From Buttiauxella sp. A111 (GTDB taxonomy: Bacteria; Pseudomonadota; Gammaproteobacteria; Enterobacterales; Enterobacteriaceae), in contig NZ_BJFN01000001.1 in NCBI RefSeq assembly GCF_014189855.1, positions 186,001-250,000 on the forward strand: a stretch of DNA of 64,000 bases. The letters run 5' to 3'. This document shows positions 58,469 through 64,000 of the stretch, in pieces. The position numbers and the translations under genes are program-made. The notes under the pieces are model-generated. The model had not been told where the DNA came from and searched no databases. It was given only the letters and a program-made list of their open reading frames with translations. Numbering within the stretch: the first letter of the stretch is position 1; every line of letters begins with the position of its first letter.

Positions 58469-58567
58469 TTAGTTTGTCAGCATCCAGACCATTTGCGCCC
58501 AAAAAACAAACGAAACAGTAAATACGCTCAACCACGACCAGTACTTGACGCTACAGTGAATATTCAT
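58469..58567 (-). CDS. ymiC: YmiC-like 32-residue membrane protein
   Basis: The minus strand reads MNIHCSVKYWSWLSVFTVSF, followed by a tryptophan-rich helix end and MLTN. In E. coli the small protein gene ymiC lies at the same place, between acnA and ymiA-yciX, with the same YWSW start. GAGAGTG precedes the ATG. The function is unknown. Confidence 0.7.
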   Translation of the reverse strand: MNIHCSVKYWSWLSVFTVSFVFWAQMVWMLTN

Positions 58568-58741
58568 AAGTCACTCTCATATTTCGGATAACCACTTTAT
58601 GAAAACACCAGGACTGAATAAAAACTCAATCTCGTTGAATATTGCTGTGTGTAGCGATGAAGTAAAGAGTGAGCGACTAGTCACAATTAATACAAAAGTG
58701 TGATTAACCGCAAGTTAAATAAAGGTGAACGAAAAGAATGA

Positions 58742-58912
58742 TTATTGTTTTATATGATCATCTGTTGAAAACAGTTCGATGAACTCTTTTTGTTGTTGAG
58801 TCAGTTGCCACGACTCCGGAATCTGAACGTCGTCAGACTTCGCCTCTTGCTGTGGTTTTTCATCTTGCTGACGTACAGTTTTCTGTGCTTGCATCTGTGT
58901 CAGGGTTGTCAT
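58742..58912 (-). CDS. yciX: YciX-like small protein
   Basis: A 56-residue soluble protein: MTTLTQMQAQKTVRQQDEKP ... PESWQLTQQQKEFIELF. It starts two bases after the ymiA stop. Both position and size fit E. coli yciX. The role is unknown. ATG 58912 is chosen over the longer frame from 58957 because that part encodes the end of ymiA in another frame. Confidence 0.75.
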   Translation of the reverse strand: MTTLTQMQAQKTVRQQDEKPQQEAKSDDVQIPESWQLTQQQKEFIELFSTDDHIKQ

Positions 58913-58914
58913 GT

Positions 58915-59043
58915 TTACCCCCAGTAAATCCACGCTGCCAGCGCAACGACTAGCCAAAACAGGCCTGATACGAGAAACACCGCTATCCAGGCTTTACGTT
59001 TAAGCCCTGATTCCATCTGCGGTTCTTCACTTCCAGAAGGCAT
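58915..59043 (-). CDS. ymiA: YmiA-like small membrane protein
   Basis: A 42-residue protein: MPSGSEEPQMESGLKRKAWI, then one membrane helix ending in IYWG. It matches E. coli YmiA (MPSGNQEP...ELKRKAW). GAGG lies six bases before ATG 59043; an in-frame ATG at 59055 would add four residues, as in the E. coli annotation. It forms an operon with yciX. Confidence 0.8.
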   Translation of the reverse strand: MPSGSEEPQMESGLKRKAWIAVFLVSGLFWLVVALAAWIYWG

Positions 59044-59055
59044 TGCTAACCTCAT

Positions 59056-59395
59056 ACAATCGGCACCACTTATCATAAAAACCCAAACAATCGGTAGAAT
59101 TAATCGCCAGCTGGGATAAATCCTAAAGAAACTCTAGTACAAAAGCCAGAGAAATTGCTTACCGATTGCAGGAAAAGATTTAATCTTTTGACCTCAAATA
59201 AATAATTGAAAGATTAAATTTGCAGGGTGGTTAATTATTATCTACGTTTGTCTCTTAATTGAGACAGATTAACCACTTATAATTCATGGTTAATTAAGAT
59301 CTGGCGGGATATTAATTATCAGGCGGATTGAAACATATTCTTAATTGCAAATGAGAAAAGGTATCTTTCCCCCAGGGAAAAGATACCTGACGATA
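59056..59395. other. cysB-ymiA intergenic region with nested hairpin
   Basis: A 340-base AT-rich region. It holds GTGGTTAAT (59227) paired with ATTAACCAC (59268), and inside it GTCTC/GAGAC (59250-59265). The cysB terminator lies at its right end. The ymiA promoter must be here. Confidence 0.5.
59358..59390 (-). terminator. Terminator of cysB
   Basis: GGTATCTTTCCC pairs with GGGAAAAGATACC with one bulged A, and TTTTCTC follows on the minus strand. Confidence 0.8.
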
Positions 59396-60436
<1,041 letters not shown>

Positions 60437-60520
60437 TCATTACAGCCACTATATCAGTTATACCCTATTTGTATAGTTTGAAAGAAAAAATAATAATCAG
60501 GTTATATAAGCAGATATAAA

Positions 60521-60546
60521 AAAGCCGGAACACAGGTTCCGGCTTT
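60521..60546 (-). terminator. Terminator of topA
   Basis: AAAGCCGGAAC pairs perfectly with GTTCCGGCTTT, with a T-run on the minus strand, 16 bases after the topA stop. Confidence 0.9.
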
Positions 60547-60561
60547 CAATGTTAAAGAGAG

Positions 60562-63159
60562 TTATTTCTTCCCTTCAACCCACTTACCATCCACAAAGAA
60601 CGCTGACCAACCGGTCGCTTTGCCTTCTTTTTCGGAAGAAACATACTGCTGCTTAGTTTTACGGCTAAAGCGCACGACCGCTTTGTTGCCATCAGCATCT
60701 TGCTGTGGGGCATCTGCAAGATAACGCAGTTTTTCTGGCAGGCGATCGCGGAAGCGGTACAGTTCTTCAACCAGTGGCGCACGTGTTTCACGAGATTTAG
60801 GGAATGTGTTTGCCGCAAGGAAAACACCCGCCGCACCATCGCGCAATACAAAGTAAGCGTCTGACTTCTCGCAAGGCAGTTCTGGTAATGGAACGGGATC
60901 TTCCTTCGGTGGAGCCACATCGCCATTACGCAGGATCTTACGGGTATTTTTACAATCGTCGTTCGTACACGCCATGTACTTACCAAAACGCCCCATTTTC
61001 AGGTGCATTTCAGAACCACATTTCTCACACTCAACGATTGGGCCGTCATAACCTTTGATGCGGAACTCACCCTCTTCGATCTCGTAACCATCACACGTTG
61101 GGTTATTACCACACACGTGAAGTTTACGTTTTGGATCAATCAGGTAGCTGTCCATCGCGGTACCGCATTTAGTACAGCGACGTTTTGCGCGCAGAGCGTT
61201 AGTTTCCGCGTCATCCCCTTCAAGTACGTTGAGGACTTCGTTTTCCGGCACCAGGTTAATGGTGGTTTTGCAGCGCTCTTTAACTGGTAATGCATAACCG
61301 GAGCAACCCAGGAACACGCCTGTACTGGCGGTACGGATACCCATTTGACGGCTACACGTTGGGCAATCGATGCTGGTCAAAACCATTTGGTTTGGACGCA
61401 TACCGCCTTCTTCTGGATCCAGCTCAGCTTTACCAAGCTGTTCACTGAAATCACTGAAGAAGTTATCCAGAACCCCTTTCCACTCAGCCTGATTATTGGC
61501 TACCTGGTCGAGGTTGCTTTCCATTTGCGCGGTAAAATCGTAATTCATCAGCTCACGGAAGTTTTCTTCCAGGCGATCGGTAACAATTTCACCCATTTTT
61601 TCAGCATAGAAACGGCGGTTCTCTACACGCACATAGCCACGATCCTGGATGGTGGAAATGATTGATGCGTAAGTAGACGGACGGCCGATACCCCGTTTTT
61701 CTAACTCTTTTACCAACGAAGCTTCGCTAAAACGAGCAGGTGGTTTAGTAAAGTGTTGCCCCGGTACGACGTCAACAAGCGCCAGTTCATCACCCTGCTC
61801 AACAGCTGGCAATGTACGGTCTTCGTCACCCTTGCGTAGCGCAGGCATGACCTTAGTCCAGCCATCAAAACGCAGCGTACGGCCACGCGTTTTAAGACGG
61901 AAATCACCCGCCTGCACCGTTAAGGTGGTGGAGTCGTATTGTGCCGGAGTCATTTGACACGCAACAAACTGACGCCAGATCAGCTGGTAAAGTTTTTGCG
62001 CGTCAGCTTCCATATCCTTGAGCGACTCGGCAACCACACCCACGTCAGAAGGACGAATAGCTTCGTGCGCTTCTTGTGAGTTTTCTTTGCTGGAGTACTG
62101 GTTCGCGGCAGCTGGAAGATATTTCTTACCGAAATTCTCCTCGATATAGCCACGCACCATGCTCACTGCATCCTGGCTCAAGTTGGTTGAGTCGGTACGC
62201 ATGTAAGTAATATGACCCGCTTCATACAGACGCTGAGCCATCATCATGGTTTTCTTCACGCCAAAACCAAGACGGGTACTTGCAGCCTGCTGCAACGTGG
62301 AAGTAATAAACGGCGCACCAGGTTTGCTGCTGGTTGGTTTATCTTCACGCTCAAGCACGGAATAACGTGCTTTTTCCAGTTCGCTAACCGCAGACATGGT
62401 CTGCTCGCGGTTAACCGGACGGAACGGTTTGTCTTTATGGTGGCTGACCTGAACCGGCAGACTGTCACCTTTCGGCGTGGTCAGATTCGCATCAACTTCC
62501 CAATATTCTTCGGGTACGAACGCTTTAATTTCGCGTTCGCGGTCAACAACCAGACGCACAGCAACAGATTGAACGCGACCGGCAGATAAACCACGGGCAA
62601 TTTTCTTCCACAGCAGTGGCGACACCATGTAACCCACAACGCGGTCCATAAAACGACGCGCTTGCTGTGCGTTAACACGGTCGATGTTCAATTCGCCCGG
62701 CTTTTCAAATGCCTGTTGAATAGCATTTTTCGTAATTTCGTTAAACACAACGCGGCTATAGCGTGTGTCGTCGCCACCGATAACTTCCCGCAGGTGCCAT
62801 GCAATGGCTTCCCCTTCGCGGTCAAGGTCGGTTGCGAGATAGATATGGTCTGCTTTTTCAGCCAGCGATTTCAGTTCTGAAACCACTTTTTCTTTACCAG
62901 GCAGCACTTCGTATTGTGCTTCCCAGTTGTGCCATGGATCGACACCCATACGATTTACGAGCGCGCCGCGTTCATCCTTTTTGACCTTTTTGGTCCCTTT
63001 GGTCGAGGCGGAGTCAGCGCTCTTCTTGGTGGTTGATCCACTGGTCGGCAAATCGCGGATATGACCGACGCTGGATTTAACCACGTAGTCATTGCCGAGA
63101 TATTTGTTGATCGTTTTGGCTTTTGCCGGGGACTCAACGATGACGAGAGCTTTACCCAT
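60562..63159 (-). CDS. topA: DNA topoisomerase I
   Basis: An 865-residue type IA topoisomerase that relaxes negative supercoils. TOPRIM start [20 protein letters not shown], acidic DLDREGEA triad, active tyrosine near residue 319 in [13 protein letters not shown], then zinc-ribbon repeats ([28 protein letters not shown]) and a C-terminal tail ending WVEGKK. Same length as E. coli TopA. ATG 63159 is used instead of 63165. Confidence 0.97.
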   Translation of the reverse strand: MGKALVIVESPAKAKTINKYLGNDYVVKSSVGHIRDLPTSGSTTKKSADSASTKGTKKVKKDERGALVNRMGVDPWHNWEAQYEVLPGKEKVVSELKSLAEKADHIYLATDLDREGEAIAWHLREVIGGDDTRYSRVVFNEITKNAIQQAFEKPGELNIDRVNAQQARRFMDRVVGYMVSPLLWKKIARGLSAGRVQSVAVRLVVDREREIKAFVPEEYWEVDANLTTPKGDSLPVQVSHHKDKPFRPVNREQTMSAVSELEKARYSVLEREDKPTSSKPGAPFITSTLQQAASTRLGFGVKKTMMMAQRLYEAGHITYMRTDSTNLSQDAVSMVRGYIEENFGKKYLPAAANQYSSKENSQEAHEAIRPSDVGVVAESLKDMEADAQKLYQLIWRQFVACQMTPAQYDSTTLTVQAGDFRLKTRGRTLRFDGWTKVMPALRKGDEDRTLPAVEQGDELALVDVVPGQHFTKPPARFSEASLVKELEKRGIGRPSTYASIISTIQDRGYVRVENRRFYAEKMGEIVTDRLEENFRELMNYDFTAQMESNLDQVANNQAEWKGVLDNFFSDFSEQLGKAELDPEEGGMRPNQMVLTSIDCPTCSRQMGIRTASTGVFLGCSGYALPVKERCKTTINLVPENEVLNVLEGDDAETNALRAKRRCTKCGTAMDSYLIDPKRKLHVCGNNPTCDGYEIEEGEFRIKGYDGPIVECEKCGSEMHLKMGRFGKYMACTNDDCKNTRKILRNGDVAPPKEDPVPLPELPCEKSDAYFVLRDGAAGVFLAANTFPKSRETRAPLVEELYRFRDRLPEKLRYLADAPQQDADGNKAVVRFSRKTKQQYVSSEKEGKATGWSAFFVDGKWVEGKK

Positions 63160-63561
63160 ATTCACCTTTACCTAATGTAATTCTTCCAGAAAACGTCGCA
63201 CGTTAGTTACACCTTCCACTGGCGACTCGCTTTTCTATATTGCGACAGCGTCAATGGATATCAACTCTTTTTTCATCATCAACCCGATTGCGCCAACATA
63301 CGCAGGTGATTGAGATAGCGAGCCTTTCACATTGGTGACATAGCACGACGTATGTTTGGTTGAATGTCAAGCAATTCCGTTGCCAGATTTGCGAAAGCGT
63401 CACACTCTACCTGATAAAATGAGTTAAGCAACTTTATTAGCATGCAACTTCGATTCCTGCCAGAACAGTAAACTGATTAAATCACCCGTGGTTTACAGGG
63501 AAATATTGCCCTTTGCAGTATAGCGGAAGTACACTACTGCCAGTTTTTAAAGGAGGAAATC
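63160..63561. promoter_or_regulatory. topA / yciN divergent promoter region
   Basis: A 402-base region without a gene. In E. coli the topA upstream region carries several promoters, including stress-type ones, and Fis sites. I cannot place individual boxes here. Confidence 0.4.
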
Positions 63562-63813
63562 ATGAAACCGACCACTCAACCTATCGATAAACAATCGCTA
63601 CTCGTTGAAGCCAACAAAGTCATCCGCGAACATGAAGATTTCATGCACGGAATGGAAGCAACGGATGTAGAGCAAAAAAACGGGGTGCTGGTGTTCAAAG
63701 GTGAATACTTCCTTGATGAGCAAGGCTTACCTACCGGGAAAAGCACCGCGATTTTTAATATGTTTAAGCATCTTGCGCATGTGTTTGCCGATAAATATCA
63801 CCTGCAAGATTAA
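63562..63813 (+). CDS. yciN: YciN, DUF2498 small protein
   Basis: An 83-residue protein: [41 protein letters not shown], and [17 protein letters not shown]. It matches E. coli YciN. The function is unknown. Perfect AAAGGAGGAAATC ribosome site. Confidence 0.93.
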   Translation: MKPTTQPIDKQSLLVEANKVIREHEDFMHGMEATDVEQKNGVLVFKGEYFLDEQGLPTGKSTAIFNMFKHLAHVFADKYHLQD

Positions 63814-63817
63814 AGTA

Positions 63818-63844
63818 AAAAACGAGGCCATTTGGCCTCGTTTT
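63818..63844. terminator. Bidirectional terminator yciN/sohB
   Basis: ACGAGGCC pairs with GGCCTCGT around ATTT, with AAAA before and TTTT after, so it can act on both convergent genes. Confidence 0.9.
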
Positions 63845-63864
63845 CATTTTCAGTAATAATTTGC

Positions 63865-64000
63865 TTAGAGCAACGGTTTTTCACCACGTTGCCACCAGCG
63901 CAGCAACAGACTATCAATGCTATTTGCCGCACTCCCCGTAAAACGATCCATCATTTTTTTACGGCGCGTGTAGTGCACATTAATGACCTCATGATTTTTC
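63865..64000 (-). CDS. sohB: SohB protease, C-terminal part only
   Basis: The last 45 codons of a minus-strand gene cut by the window edge: VHYTRRKKMMDRFTGSAANS ... LLLRWWQRGEKPLL. This is the C-terminus of SohB, a periplasmic S49 peptidase that lies next to yciN in E. coli. The catalytic part lies outside the window. Confidence 0.85.
   Translation of the reverse strand, partial: KNHEVINVHYTRRKKMMDRFTGSAANSIDSLLLRWWQRGEKPLL

Overview
The window is a chromosomal segment of an enterobacterium (Enterobacteriaceae, clearly not E. coli itself). Most genes are recognisable orthologues of the E. coli region around min 28-31 and keep its order: cybB, dbpA, fnrS, zntB, mppA-mpaA-ycjG-tpx-tyrR-ycjF-ycjX, pspDCBA/pspF, sapABCDF, fabI, yciW, rnb, yciR(rpfR), yciZ, yciT, osmB, yciH-pyrF, lapB-lapA, pgpB, ribA, acnA, ymiC, ymiA-yciX, cysB, topA, yciN, sohB. 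No rRNA, tRNA, CRISPR array, integrase or insertion sequence was found.

1-10.0 kb is an accessory stretch. It holds two DUF1254-type secreted proteins (one cut by the window edge), a junction of gene remnants, a TetR/MFS pair, a RidA / YheO-like regulator / PhzF operon, and a string of small hypothetical genes with an AT-rich family 2 glycosyltransferase and a DUF1883-like protein.

10.0-19.8 kb: cybB is followed by a decayed fragment of gapC, then dbpA. Between dbpA and ttcA, the locus where Rac prophage sits in E. coli, lies a three-gene cassette: a membrane-anchored lytic transglycosylase with a holin-like segment, a DUF2235 alpha/beta hydrolase and a Bor-family lipoprotein. After ttcA come a 44-codon proline-rich ORF, the FNR-controlled sRNA FnrS, zntB, and a membrane diguanylate cyclase paired with a 32-residue YoaK-like peptide.

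19.8-42 kb is core genome: murein peptide recycling (mppA, mpaA, ycjG), tpx, the aromatic regulator tyrR, ycjX-ycjF, the phage-shock regulon with its sigma-54 promoter, the Sap transporter, fabI, yciW and rnb. Tandem 31-bp repeats sit between pspC and pspD.

42-50.4 kb departs from E. coli in two ways. The c-di-GMP phosphodiesterase yciR is accompanied by a convergent rpfF, giving a complete diffusible-signal-factor (fatty acid quorum sensing) pair RpfF/RpfR. The fructose-6-phosphate aldolase / glycyl-radical module (fsaA, ybiY, ybiW), which lies elsewhere in E. coli, is inserted between yciZ and yciT behind a likely FNR box and a palindromic operator.

50.4-64 kb is core again: osmotic lipoprotein, pyrimidine and riboflavin synthesis, LPS assembly regulators, aconitase A, three very small protein genes, CysB, topoisomerase I and yciN, ending inside sohB. 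All function calls come from reading the sequence and from memory of family members; no search was run.
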